DNA of 64,000 nt from Anniella stebbinsi (lineage: Eukaryota > Chordata > Lepidosauria > Squamata > Anniellidae), in contig JARDYH010000001.1 in assembly GCA_029215795.1 (NCBI GenBank), forward strand, positions 404,401,154 through 404,465,153, written 5' to 3'. The notes under the pieces were generated by a model. It did not search any database. It saw only the letters and a program-made list of their open reading frames with translations, and was not told where the DNA came from. Below are positions 12,501 to 29,514 of this stretch, piece by piece (positions within the stretch are counted from its first letter, which is position 1; each line of letters starts with the position of its first letter). Position numbers and translations under genes: made by a program.

Positions 12501-15500
12501 CCACTCTTTCTCGTCCAGCAAGAGAAAAGGAGGCAAATGCAACACTCTCACCTTTTGGGGCCATCGGACCAGGATCACCCTGTGGGGAAGGGAAAAAGCT
12601 GAAAAATGCGTTCAATGTGAGGAGGACATCTTGGGCAGGCTGGCTACGGAGTGAGCCAAGACATATTTTAGACCAGGCGAGTCGAACCACTTTTAGCCCA
12701 AGGAATAAACAATGTAACATAATTTTGTCGGGGACAGGACCGGGACCCTTCTCCATTGCAGAGCCTCTATGGGGCCCTCCAATCAAAGCAGAGATCCACT
12801 GGAGATTCAGCCTGAACCCTCCTGCCGCCCGTAAAACCCAGCTCCCTCCCTGGAAAGGCCTCTCTGTTTTTCAGTTTAAATAGGAATGTCCAGATAGAAA
12901 CACAACACTTATTGAAGGAGGGAAGGATCCACAGAGAATCAGGACACATCTCTTACCAAGCAGAATAATTCAATGTGCCTGATATGAATAACTTCCTGGA
13001 ATCACAGAGGACTGGATCCAGATTTAGTCCTACTTGAAGTAGAACGATTGAAATCAATGGAACTTAAGTTAGTCATGTCTAATATAAATCCCACTAATGT
13101 CAATGGGTCTATTTTAAGTAGAACTAAATCTAGATTTAAGCCAGAATTTGATGGCAGAACAGTTTTTGGGTGGGGGTGTCACAACGTTTTAAATATTTAA
13201 AAAGCCTAAGGAAAAACAAACAAACCTTCCAGATATTGGAGGGTGGGCAGGAAGTGGGAAGCTCTGAAAAATTTCTTTTTAAAAAAACAGCTTTCAAAAG
13301 TTTGTGCCTCGTCAGAGGGTGAAGTACGGAAATAAACGACCTGTTTGTGTAATGGTACTGATTCTACCAGAGACGGGAAGGAAAAGGTGGCAGTGGATCA
13401 GAGCTCCAGGATGTCAAGAAGTCCTCTCAGTCCCTACCTGGAACCAGATGGTCCTGCCGTTGGCATCGCACAGGGATGTCATGCCTGGGACAGAGTAGCA
13501 CCGAAGCCATGCTGCAAAGACGGTGGAATCTGCGGTGTTCGCTGGGTCATAACCTTTGCCGCCTGGTGGGGAGAAGACAAGATGCCGAAACCGGGCACTA
13601 AACCCCGACCCTGCCTGCCTGTAAAGTACAATATGCGTCGCCTTAGGAGTACCTCCCATATTAAAGATTGCAGCGTTTGCTTCTCAAAATGTTTTAAGCA
13701 ATGGTCCACACATTTTTCCCCCTTAAGGTGGGACTAGAAACTAATGTAGGCTCTCTGGTTTGCATGGTAACTATCAGATTCTACATTAGGAGGACATACA
13801 TGGTACAGGCCATGTCATTCAGTTCTCTCTCTCTCTCTCTGTCACACACAGACACACACACACGCTCCAATGTGAGCTTCCCCATCCCTGGGTTAGTCTG
13901 CTTTGCATGAGCTGTTGCTAAATCTCAGTAAAACATTCTTGACATATATGCCATTAACTGTAGGCTTCACTTGGGCCAATGACTGAGAAGCAATTGTTCA
14001 TATTTTATTACTCAAGAACCGTCTTGCTGGACCAGACCAGACCAAGGATCCATTTAGCCCAGTATCCTGTTTCCAACAGTGGACAGCCACATGTCCCTGG
14101 GAAGCCCACAAGTAAAGGGTGAAGGCAAACACCCTCTCCATTCTCTTTGCCTCCACCCTCAAGTCGGCAGGAAACTTTGACATAGATGGTGTGACTTATA
14201 ATTGGAGTTTTACCTATGAACACTGGAACCTTCATATCATGTACAATACAATGCAGCATCAGCTGGGCTGGCGGCAGAGGGGGCCGAAACTTCTTTCCCC
14301 ACCCCCCAGAAGCCCGTCAGTGTGATGCTGCATCAGCCATCCTCAACCTGGTGCCCTCCAGATGTTTTGGCCTTCCCCACCATTTTGGTCCAGCTTTAGA
14401 TCTGCTTCTCACCAAGCTTGATGATCTCCATGGGTACCATGTGACAGAGTTCCAGCAAGTCAGGGTTCTCTCGTTTCAGCTTCACCTTTTGGCTCAGCGT
14501 CATGCCAGAGGTCTGCAAAGTAGAGACCAAGGAGAGGCCGGTTCAGGTGAGAGGGAATCTCTAAGACGAGCACTGCCAAAGAATGCCCAAATCAGATGCT
14601 TCCCAGACAGCCAGGCTTTCCAGCTGCCTGTTTCCTGCATTAAGGGCACAATCCCAGGCGTGTTTAGACAGAAAAACAGTTCTACAACTCCCAGCATTCC
14701 CCAGTTGTAGTGCCGTTTACTGTAAACGTGTGTAGGATTGCGCCCTAAGTGCAACAAAGACTCCGGCCAGCACTAATGTGTGTTAAAAACAAAGGAGTCA
14801 AAATTCTGCACCAAGGAAGCTATAGCCACCTACCTGGGGATAAGCCCCAGAGGGCCGGATTGGGACCCTGAAGTCCCTCACTCCTGCCTTATATCCATTC
14901 TCACCTGCTCCCGATGCTGTAGATCCTCCAGAACTGTCCGTGCCTTCTCAAAGGGAGGGATTTTTAACCTAGAAGAGGACGCAGGCAGGGGGAAAATTTG
15001 ACTGCCAGATATTTGGAAGGATGACACTACAGTGCCATTGCGCAACGATCTTGCAAAGCCGGACATGCTGGAGGCTGCTGTGCATGTTTGCAGAGGCCTG
15101 GGGCAGCCCAGAGATGTCTCCCATAATGGGGTGGAACTCAGGATGGACTCAGCCTATATAGTCATTGTTGTCTCAGTCATTCACTTTTTACTTTTGGTAG
15201 GTTAAGAGAAAACAATTTAGGACCCCCAAACTAATGGCGGTTGGGGGAAAGGGGGCGTGGTGGATTGGGACCCCTCTGGGCCCGATTTCGCTCCAGACCT
15301 TCTTGCACTTGGACAACAAAGTCCTGAAAGCAACCCAGCAGACTCCGACGCGTGGAACTCAAGCTAGCACCAGACATTTACTCACCGGTAGAGGATTTCC
15401 GCCCGGAGGTAGTTGCCGATGCCGTTGAAAAACCTCTGATTTAGCAGAGCCTCACAGATGGGCCTGTCGAAAGCCTTATTGGAGAGATTCCTCAGCACGT

Positions 15501-16923
15501 TCTCCCTGGAAAAGACCAAATCCAAATTTGTTAAGAGGCCGTGAACTGGGTGGGAGGAAAGACAGGAGAATTTTGTCCAGTGTTTCCAGAGGGTCAGCAA
15601 ACACGTCTCACTGTTGCAGCCAGAAGAACAGAGAGCTATATGGCACCTTAAAAGGCCAACACATGGATCCTGGCATCAGCGTCCATGGTCCCCGATGCTC
15701 TCTTGAAGGGAACAGTGTCCACGTGAGCTTCTGCCAGAACAAATCCATTAATCTTTAAGGTGCCACAAGGCTCTTTGATCTCCTAACTGAACAGGAGTCT
15801 AAAACTCTGAGCTGAAATATGGTGGAAGCTAAAAACCAGTGTGACACAGTGTCGGACTAAGGCTGTCAAACCCAGGTTCAAATCCTCTCTCAGCTGCGAT
15901 GTTCCCTGGGTGACCTCTCAGCCTGATTTACCTCACAGGGTTGTGAGGTTTAACTGCCTTGAACGCTTTGGAGGAAAGGCAGGATAAAATCGGAATAAAA
16001 TAAATACAGTTTTTAAAGATAGCAACAACAAAGAATACATGAAGTATGCAAATCAATACATTTAGGGTGCAACCCTGTACATGTTTACACAGAATGAAGC
16101 CCTATGACTCCTGGCATTCCTCAGCCAGCCAGCCAGGCGGATAAACCCGTGTATAAGCCGTACCACCTCCAGGTGAGGAGGCTGCCACCCTAAGGGCTGA
16201 AATGCCTCTCTTAAGGTTGGATTACTGGCACTAAGAGCCTTATTAAGTGAAGCCAGGCTGGCATTTGGGGCCTGTCTCCTATTTGTGGCCCTGCCCCTTT
16301 TGCCCCGCCCACCACTGGAATGTGGCCCCAGAGAGCTTCTCTGCCCACCTTCTCCGAGGGCGGTTCCTCATGTAGCCAACATGGCGCCCTCGAGCCCCGG
16401 CTGCCCTTCTGAGCAAGCGGAAGGCACTGGGCACTCCTCACCTGAACTTCTCGTACTCCAGCATCACGCAGGGCCCTCGGTCCACCTGCCAGGTGCCGGC
16501 AACCTCCCACCTGCCGAAGCGCCGGACATCGACGTAGCAGAGGGCTCGGGGCGGCCCCTCCTCAGTGTAGAAGCGCAAGTGGGCATGCTTCGGCATCTCC
16601 GCCACCGGGACCAGCTTGAAGCAGCCGGACATGCCGAAACGGAAGACAAGATCCATCGGCGCCTGCACTCCCTTCTGGCTCTGGGCTGGACAGAGCTGCC
16701 CAGGAGGAGGAGGAGGAAGACGAGACTCCCACTTATCTGGCACCAACGTGAGCTTCAACTCTTTGCCCCGCGACACGGCCGAGATCCGGTACCTGTCGCT
16801 CTCAAAGGGCACGTCTGGATTCTTGCTCACCTCCGACTTCTCCACCTTCCCTGAGAAAACGAGGCCTCCGCACTTGGCGTTGATATACCGGCCGCTTAGA
16901 AACAGTTCCGGGCCTTCGGGCAT
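9599..16923 (-). CDS. NEIL1: NEIL1, endonuclease VIII-like DNA glycosylase 1, 7 coding exons
   Basis: A bifunctional Fpg/Nei-family glycosylase/AP lyase of base-excision repair, acting on oxidised pyrimidines in nuclear DNA. Exons in transcript order: 16923-16442, 15505-15386, 14968-14905, 14512-14413, 13562-13438, 10156-9904, 9645-9599; 1191 nt, 396 aa (human 390). The start is ATG at 16923, seven bases from a TTTCTAG acceptor. Pro2 (Schiff-base nucleophile) and Glu3 are present, and Lys54 falls exactly at position 54. The exon at 16442 carries the N-terminal beta-sandwich (FRFGMSG, YVDVRRFGRW), 15386 the H2TH region (NQRFFNGIGNYLRAEILYR), and 13438 the zincless-finger block WLRCYSVPGM...GRTIWFQ. 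The last two exons form a basic, disordered tail ending RSRRVKAQ; the last two exons are the least certain. A noncoding first exon ends at 18427 in a CpG island. Confidence 0.95.
10157..13437. other. NEIL1 intron 6, repeat-rich
   Basis: No convincing exon. Contents: a family D palindrome at 10311-10442; a LINE-derived stretch in antisense around 10590-10930; an antisense tRNA-like SINE at about 11207-11290 (GGGATCGAACCTGGGAC box); an unexplained CpG-containing segment at 11651-11757; the common repeat text AACAGAGTGCTGGACC at 12335-12425; and an inverted-repeat element at about 13005-13145 (GATTTAGTCCTACTTG versus AAGTAGAACTAAATCTAG). Confidence 0.55.
14644..14745. mobile_element. TWA-flanked MITE (family C), copy 2, in NEIL1 intron
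   Basis: The ends are GGGCACAATCC and GGATTGCGCCC. It is flanked on both sides by TAA (14641-14643 and 14746-14748) and shares the GTTTAGACAG and CTCCCAGCATTCCCCAG interior with the other copies. Confidence 0.6.
15840..16012 (+). mobile_element. SINE-like repeat in NEIL1 intron
   Basis: The motif order is CCAGGTTCAAATCC, then CTCTCAGCC, then TACCTCACAGGGTTGTGAGG, ending in GGAGGAAAGGCAGGATAAAA. The same order recurs around 24740-24900 and, in antisense, at 49300-49450. It is a tRNA-related reptilian SINE family; I do not name the family with certainty. Confidence 0.5.
16065..16190. mobile_element. TWA-flanked MITE (family C), copy 3, in NEIL1 intron
   Basis: It starts GGGTGCAACCCTGTACATG and ends GAGGCTGCCACCC, with TTA on the left (16062-16064) and TAA on the right (16191-16193). 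The interior is degenerate. Confidence 0.5.
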
Positions 16924-17078
16924 CCTAGAAACAGAGAGGAGCAGAGACAGGAGACAGAGCCTCCAGTTAAGAAAAGGAGCCAGAGAGACAAAAGGTGAGT
17001 GTGGCGTTACCCCACAAGTGTTTATCTTGTATATGTCTAGATTAGTATATCTAGTAAGTATGGAATGTTGAACTGAGT

Positions 17079-17300
17079 GGCTCAATTCAGACGACACAAT
17101 AAACAACTGTTGTTGTGGAAACAATCGTCAGTTGTTTTGACTATTGTGTCATCCGAATGCTGCCATAGTCAACTCAGCACTGATCCTCATCCACACCACA
17201 GACCACAGTTGATTATTTATTACCATGTTGTGTGGGGAGTATCCCCTAGGGTTAGGGTTAGTCAACCCACCATTGACTATCGTGTCATCTGAATTGAGCC
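17079..17300. mobile_element. TIR MITE, family A, copy 1 (222 bp), in NEIL1 intron 1
   Basis: Terminal inverted repeats GGCTCAATTCAGACGACAC and GTGTCATCTGAATTGAGCC. The interior carries CAACTGTTGTTG, CAATCGTCAGTTGT and CCATAGTCAACTCAGC, all shared with the 25263-25488 copy. No target-site duplication is evident, so the superfamily is open. Confidence 0.7.
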
Positions 17301-17319
17301 AGTGAATGTAGTTTATGAT

Positions 17320-17480
17320 GTAATAGGTAGGGTGGGGGGGAGGAGTATTTAGAGAGTGACTGAAGAGAGTTTTTGGGATGGTTAGAGTGGAGTGGAGCGT
17401 GTGTGTTAGGAGTTTGGGGGGGATTGGTGTTTGTGGAGTGAGAAGAGTTTAGTTTTCTAGGGATTTAAGATTAGTGTGGA
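17320..17480. repeat. G/T-rich, C-poor strand-asymmetric tract
   Basis: On the plus strand the segment is built of variants of GAGTGG, GTTTGGGG and GAGAGTTTAG with almost no C. It looks like a degenerate purine-rich tandem array. No coding or RNA signature. Confidence 0.4.
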
Positions 17481-18426
17481 GAGTTTATTGTAGGCAGGTT
17501 TGAAGATATTATATTCTGAATTAAAACTTTGTTAACTAAAATAAACTTATAATTATTTTGTTAGTTACCAAATACCTGGCATTATTTACCTGCCCTACCA
17601 TTATTTAATACACACACACACACACACCAGATTATACCCACAGTTTAGTTTAGTTTACAAGAAGATCCTGAATTAAACCTTTTCCCCTCGTAGCTAGGGG
17701 GAAGGTTTAATTTCACCCTTCCTCAGGTTTTTCAAGTGGTGACGCTTGGCCTGAGAAAGGTTTATGTAATGGGCCTGATCTAAGGGTTATGTCACAGTTA
17801 GTTTCGAAAGACTTTCTTAAAGTGGGACAAAGGTGCTCTTAGTCAGGTGTTTACATATTGTTTCTCATGCAGCCGCAGGCCAGGCAGCTCACGGCACGAA
17901 TTAAAACATACAATCATAAAACAAGAACTAAACCATCAAGCAAAAACCAAACTAATAAACACCTGAAGGATAATTAAATCGCAAAAGAAGAGAGGAAAAC
18001 ATTTTTACTATTAAACGTGGCCTAAAAATATTTATAATTTTAAAAATTAAATAAAGTAATATGTAACCTAGCACGAGCAGCAGGGGGGGGGGGGGGAGGT
18101 TCAGTAATAAGATTAATGTTTAATAAATGTGTGGAATAATCCAGTAGACTCAGTAGATGCCAATCCAGACTACAACTCTCAAAATTCCTGCCCATTTGCC
18201 ACACTGGCTGGGGCCGATGGGAAATGAAATCCCGAAATACCTGGAGGGCACGAAGTTGGAGACGGCTGCAGTGGATGGCAAGCGAATGAGAGAGAAATAG
18301 GAGGTTGCTCCTTGGAAGGGTGCGAGAAAGCAAGAGGAAAAGGCACTCCGCATATGCTCAGAGGTTCCCTTCACTGCTTCACATCATTCAGATCCGGAAA
18401 TAGGGAAGGATTGGGAGGGAACTCAC

Positions 18427-18740
18427 CTGAGGCTTCAATTGCGCCGGGCTGCCCTCGGTTTCGCGCCCGCGCGCTCAGCTGCTCCGAGTTCGCGGGCTCG
18501 GCGAATCCCCCGGAGCCCCAAACTGCCCGCTTCGTCGCCAGAGCCCGGGGGAGCAGCTACCCTGCCCTCCCAGCCCGTCGGTCGGCGCTCTTTGCGCCCC
18601 GTGCAGACGGCGCGTATCCACGGGCTGCCCAGCGCCGCGTCCGAAGTCGCGCAGCTCCGACGCAGAAGCGTCCTCGGCCGCGGCACGCAAAGGGTTACAG
18701 GAACCCCCCCCGCCCTGCTCCCATTGGGCGAGGAGCATGC
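18427..18740 (-). promoter_or_regulatory. NEIL1 noncoding first exon and CpG-island promoter
   Basis: On the minus strand a donor (CCTCAG followed by GTGAGT) falls at 18427, matching the acceptor at 16925 directly before the NEIL1 ATG. The 300 bp upstream are GC-rich with dense CpG, unlike the flanking AT-rich DNA. This fits a TATA-less housekeeping promoter; the exact start is not visible. Confidence 0.65.
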
Positions 18741-21730
18741 TGGGAGTTGTAGTTTCTGCAGAGCAGCTGCTGCCTGAGAGCGTTAGAGTAGATAGAGGCA
18801 CATGCACAGGCCCCGGGCTGTACTTCTGGAATGTCATGGTCCGTGTTGGCCGTGCTGGTTACAGTTTCTTCCTCTGGCCTGCGCACACATGCCTGCTCAA
18901 ATAGGCAAGGGCATATATGCCTGCGCACACATCATCAAGGAGGAAGAAACTGCACACAGCACCGTGTCTTGGTATTATTTATTAATACCGTCTTCATCGA
19001 TCTACAGTATAGCACTGTGTGCACACGCACAGACACACATAGCAGATGCATGCTACTGTGCACAGAGGTGCATGCTAATATAATGTTGCTTTGTAAAGCC
19101 ACCAGCTTGCAACTGAATGGACACAACGCAAGAGGAAAAAAGCTACATACTTAATAATAAAAACATTATTTCTTACCCGCCTCTCCGTTTGGATCAAGGC
19201 GGGGAACAGCAGTAAATATAAAACATGAAAAAATACATAGAACTGATTAAAAACATGGCACACATTATTAAAATAGAAATGAAACATCCTAAAAACATTC
19301 TAAAACCCACTGGATATGCCTGCTGGAAGACATTAGTCTTTATAGCTTTCCTAACTTCTAAAAGACTGTTCTTGTCATGGACAGAAGCCACAGAACAGCC
19401 AACCTCTGAGCTGATGGCGTGTTCCCCGTTCCCCCCTCTCGACTATCATATAGTAATAGCCACTACTCCGAGCGTGGAGCTCCATCCCCATACAAGAGGA
19501 AGGTGTCAGCACTGCAGGCTTGGAGAACCCCAAGGTTTAGAGAATTATGTTCCCCAAATACTTGTAGGGGCGGAAAAAACACAGCCCATTGGTGAATGGC
19601 CAAGGCTCATTGGGCATGGAATGCTGGCTGGCTGGCGGTGGGGAAATGGAATGGAGTATCCTGCAAAAGGTTGTGGCTGGGTGATATTCTGAGCATCCCA
19701 CAGACTATAAAATCTTGTTGCAGGTTTCACTTGAATTAATTATTGTTTACGGATGTGTACATTTATTTCTTGAACTTCTTCCATTATCTCCAAAAGGCCT
19801 ATGTATTGAAGTTTTGGTAATGCGTACGCTTATTTAAATGAAATGGAGTAATCACCTGCCTTTCACTCTTTTGCCCATCTAGCAACAGCTTCGGAGGGTG
19901 GGGTGGGGGGGAGGAAGGAAGGAAGGAAGGAAGGAGGCTGAAAGACGTTTAGGACATCCTTTATCCTGGCCTCTCTGGTCTCCTCCCCTCCCACTAGAAC
20001 ACCCCGTTCTCCCTTCTTAGAGGTCGATTTTCAGATTTTGGATACCAGCCGGCATAGTTCTTTCCATGCCAGCTACGAGGGCAGTCAGACCTCTGCCTCT
20101 GATCGCAGAGGGGGGAAATCCCCACCATCCTATGGCCCCTCAGACAATGTCTAAGGGCCAGAGGATTGCTCTCTAAAGTGTGTGTATGTGCACGCACACA
20201 CACACACATGCACACGCTTCATTTAGGGTTGCAACCATATTCTTCAGCAATTGGAACATCCCTCCTTGCGTTACCAGACAGAACTAGGGGGCGGAGTCTG
20301 CAGCAGGACACAATAAGACACTCGACAAAAGCACAAGATTGCGCAGTATTGTGGGGTTTAATTGTCTCCCATTCTACAAAGTATAGAAATTTACAAAGAA
20401 TTATGAACAGGTTTCAGTAGCTAAGCTGCGAACCCCTAGAGAGTCAGAGGCATGCACCTTTTGCATTCCTGCCTGTGATGAGCTGAGCCCGCAGAAAGCC
20501 CGAGGGGGGGGGAAATTTGGGAAGAAGAGGGGGGGAGGCAGCCCCTTCTACCCTCCCTTCTGCAACCCACACATCGCTGCCATCTGGCTGGTAAATGGAA
20601 AGGTCAAACCGGCCTCCTTCTTTTATTAGAGAACACCAGAAACAGCAGTGCCTGGAAGGGCATCTCTTGGGGCCTTCCCACTTCTACAAAAGGGGGGGGG
20701 CAGGGGGAGAGATGAAGACAGCAGAGACTGTGAGGCAAGGACAGTGAAGGTTCCCTTGGAGGTCTCCTGGAGTCACCAGCTGTGAGAAGCTCTCAGGTTC
20801 TTGTGTCTCCATGCTCCTGACTTGGAAGAACGTGGCTCAAAGCAAAGGGCGCACTTGGCCCTGTTGGGACGCCGCTCAAGGCTCAGCAGCCCCCAGCACA
20901 GCAACTCCCAGGCAACGCCAGTGCACTTAAGGAGATGCCAAGAGGCACAATGCAGCTTGCCCTGCCCTGAGGTGGCACAGGGGCTGTGGAAACACCGGGT
21001 TCTCCCTGAAGGTGACCACAATCTGGAAGCCGCTTCCTCAAGCTGGGAGCTCTCTGCAGGAAAAGGAGATGGAGCCTGTATTGACTCTCTCTTGTCAACG
21101 GTGATCCATTCAGGGGAAGGAAGAAGGAAAAACATGGAAGGGGGCTCAGCTTTTGGGTGGCCCAGCCTTCTAGGGAAGTTGGAAACCAGGTCTGGGCACT
21201 GACAGGGAGGTTCTGGTTGAAAAAGGAGCCAAGCAAGGCCTGGTCCAGACATGCAGCAGGGTGGGACTGTACCACTGCAAAGCACAGGGTGGGGGATGCC
21301 AATATCTGAAAGCTCTCCTACATACCAAGCTTCCAGCAGGGCAAAAAGAACCCTCACCCAGCTGGTCCACTCCTTGCTGTGCCAGTTTTCTGAATGGGGG
21401 AAACTTCTTACTCAAGGAAACATTACAAAAAATCCCCCACATCCCTCCCCACAATACTGCACTGGCGCGATCAATTCTACCACCTAGTTCTGCTGCACAT
21501 GTAGACCAGGCCTGAGCAGAAGCCGTCTTTGCTTTTCAGCAAAATCAGCTAGAAAAGGGGAATGGATTTGGGTCATGGCCTCCTTGCCTACAGCTGTTGG
21601 CCAGGCACCTGCTGTCCACGACGACTCTCCCTCACTCTCTGCATGAAATGACTGCCCCAAAGGAACTTCTCAGCCTGGAATGCAAAACAGAGTGTGTTCC
21701 AGCCACGACACTTTCTGCCCTGGAGGCTCC
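18741..21730. other. NEIL1-COMMD4 intergenic region and probable COMMD4 3' UTR
   Basis: No exon is seen. Contents: a LINE-type fragment near 19150-19340; a GGAA microsatellite at 19914-19936; CA/GT repeats at 20176-20215; and G-runs near 20500 and 20693. TTTATT at 20622-20627 (AATAAA on the minus strand) is a candidate COMMD4 poly(A) signal about 1.1 kb past its stop. Confidence 0.45.
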
Positions 21731-27710
<5,980 letters not shown>

Positions 27711-28189
27711 GACTTCCCAGCCCGAGCTCTCCGCCCTACAGGCTTCTGGGTCAGCTGACTGCGCCCTTCTCCCCAATCACCGAGCAGCTTCAAGAGCATC
27801 AGCTGATCCCGAAAGACGCGTCAGCTGACCCCCCCCCCCCCCGCAACGTGGCTGCTCCGGCCTCCCTGCTGCTTCCGGGGCGCGGGGAGCGCAGCTTTGG
27901 CGGCCCGTGGCAGCCTTCCTTCTCCTCCTCTTCCTCCGGATCGTGGCTTTTTCGTTTTATTTTAGAGGTGCACTTGTGTTCTAATAACATCAATAAAAAT
28001 ACGTGTGTGTGGGGGGGGGATTTAAATGCCCCAAAGCCTCCCGAGTTGGAGCTGCTTATATGCGCCTTTCTAGGGCATTTGTGTGGCATTCAGTCCCATA
28101 GGGTCCGGTTGGACTTTGTCACTTAAAAAGATGCAAATGCATAAACTGCCCTTCATGCGCAAGGACTGTCAGGCCACGTCCAGGCCGGA

Positions 28190-28655
28190 TTCAAAGTGCT
28201 GGTATCAACATTCAAAGCCCTCAAGGGCTTGGGGCCAGCTTCTCTGAAGGAACGCGGCCTTCTCCCGTATGTACCTGCCTGGACCCTAAGTTCATCCTTA
28301 GGGGATCTTCTCCAGGAACCTCTGCCAAAGGAAGTGAGGCAGATGGCTACTAGGGGGAGGGCCTTTTCTGCTGTGGCACCCTGGCTCTGGAATGAGCTCC
28401 CTCGGAAAGTTCACCTGGTGCCTATGTTGTACTCCTTTTCAGCATCAGGTGAAGACCTTTTTATTTTCCCACTATTTTAGCATCCTAGTATTTTAGCTCT
28501 GCTGTTTTGAATCTATGTTTAATTTCTGCATTGCTGCTAAGGTTTTATTCTGGTTGTACTTTTACATTGTGGTTTTAAGCTTCTACATTTTATGCTGTAC
28601 CTTGTGGTTTTAATTTTGGTGAACCGCTCAGAGAACTTTGGCTGGTTAGAAATAA
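28190..28655 (+). mobile_element. LINE 3' end (CR1/L2-type) between COMMD4 and ZP3
   Basis: The motif order is CCCTCAAGGGCTTGGGGCC, AGGGCCTTTTCTGCTGTGGC, CTGGAATGAGCTCCCTC, then an AT-rich tail ending GAACCGCTCAGAGAAC and AAATAAAATAAG. It matches the 6375-6695 fragment in order. It is truncated at the 5' end with no intact reverse transcriptase frame. Confidence 0.6.
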
Positions 28656-29514
28656 AATAAGTAAGACGGCCTACCTAACATTATAAAAGGCAAATAGGGT
28701 AGAATAGAATTGCAAAACAAAACGTTGCACCCTGCAAGCAAAATCAGTGAAGGCTTGAGCCAACGCTGCACTGCAGAACTTTCTTTGGTCTCCTCTGCGC
28801 ATCTTGTCCCTGGCAGAGAGAGCAATTTCATTGCTAAGAGGCACCTCCATGTGTAGTGGTCAGAACACTGGACTTGCAGCAAGGAGGCTGAGGTACAAAT
28901 TCCCAGTCACATGGAAGCTCACCAGATGACATCACTGGGAACCAGTCACAAACACACAGACTAGCCTACCCCACAAGGTTGTTGAATGGATCACTTTTTG
29001 CAGAGTGCCAATTCAGTTTCAGAGAAGAAGCTCTCACATGGGTGGGGCCAAAGGCAAGATGGGCAGGACCAAAATATCAACGATTCCGGCACATTTTAGC
29101 TTGAAGCTCTTCCTGCCAGCCTCCAGGCTCTAGGAGAGGCATTTCAGCTCTTCAGAATGGAGAAAAACTGATTGAAAGTTTTTTTAAAAAAAAAAAAAAG
29201 GAAGAAAAAATAGCCTCCCAATGATTGAGGGTCAGAGGAAAAAGGGGAGGGGCCAGGGGGAGGGGCCATCTGGGGGACCCCAGAGAGCCTGATTGGAGTC
29301 TCAGACCTGAGGTTCTGAACCTCTCTGCCTTAGTCTGATGGCAGGACAGCTGGAGCACCTGACAGAAGAGCATTTCCGTGTGCACTCTATCTTCTGTGTT
29401 CTCTTCCCTCTACCTTCATTATGTATACAAAGCCAAGTGAATTTCTTCATGTATTTTATTTTATTTTTTATTTATTTTTTTAACATCAAGATACACACTA
29501 CACAACACAACATT
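28656..29514. other. COMMD4-ZP3 intergenic, repeats only
   Basis: Holds a SINE-like unit at about 28850-28990 (GTAGTGGTCAGAACACTGG ... CCCACAAGGTTGTTG) and an A-run at 29188-29198. No exon is seen. The AT-rich end contains the ZP3 poly(A) signal. Confidence 0.45.
29471..29476 (-). terminator. Probable ZP3-like poly(A) signal
   Basis: TTTATT on the plus strand is AATAAA on the minus strand, 39 bases past the TAA stop at 29515. Further overlapping copies occur at 29455-29466. A very short 3' UTR is usual for ZP3 transcripts. Confidence 0.5.
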
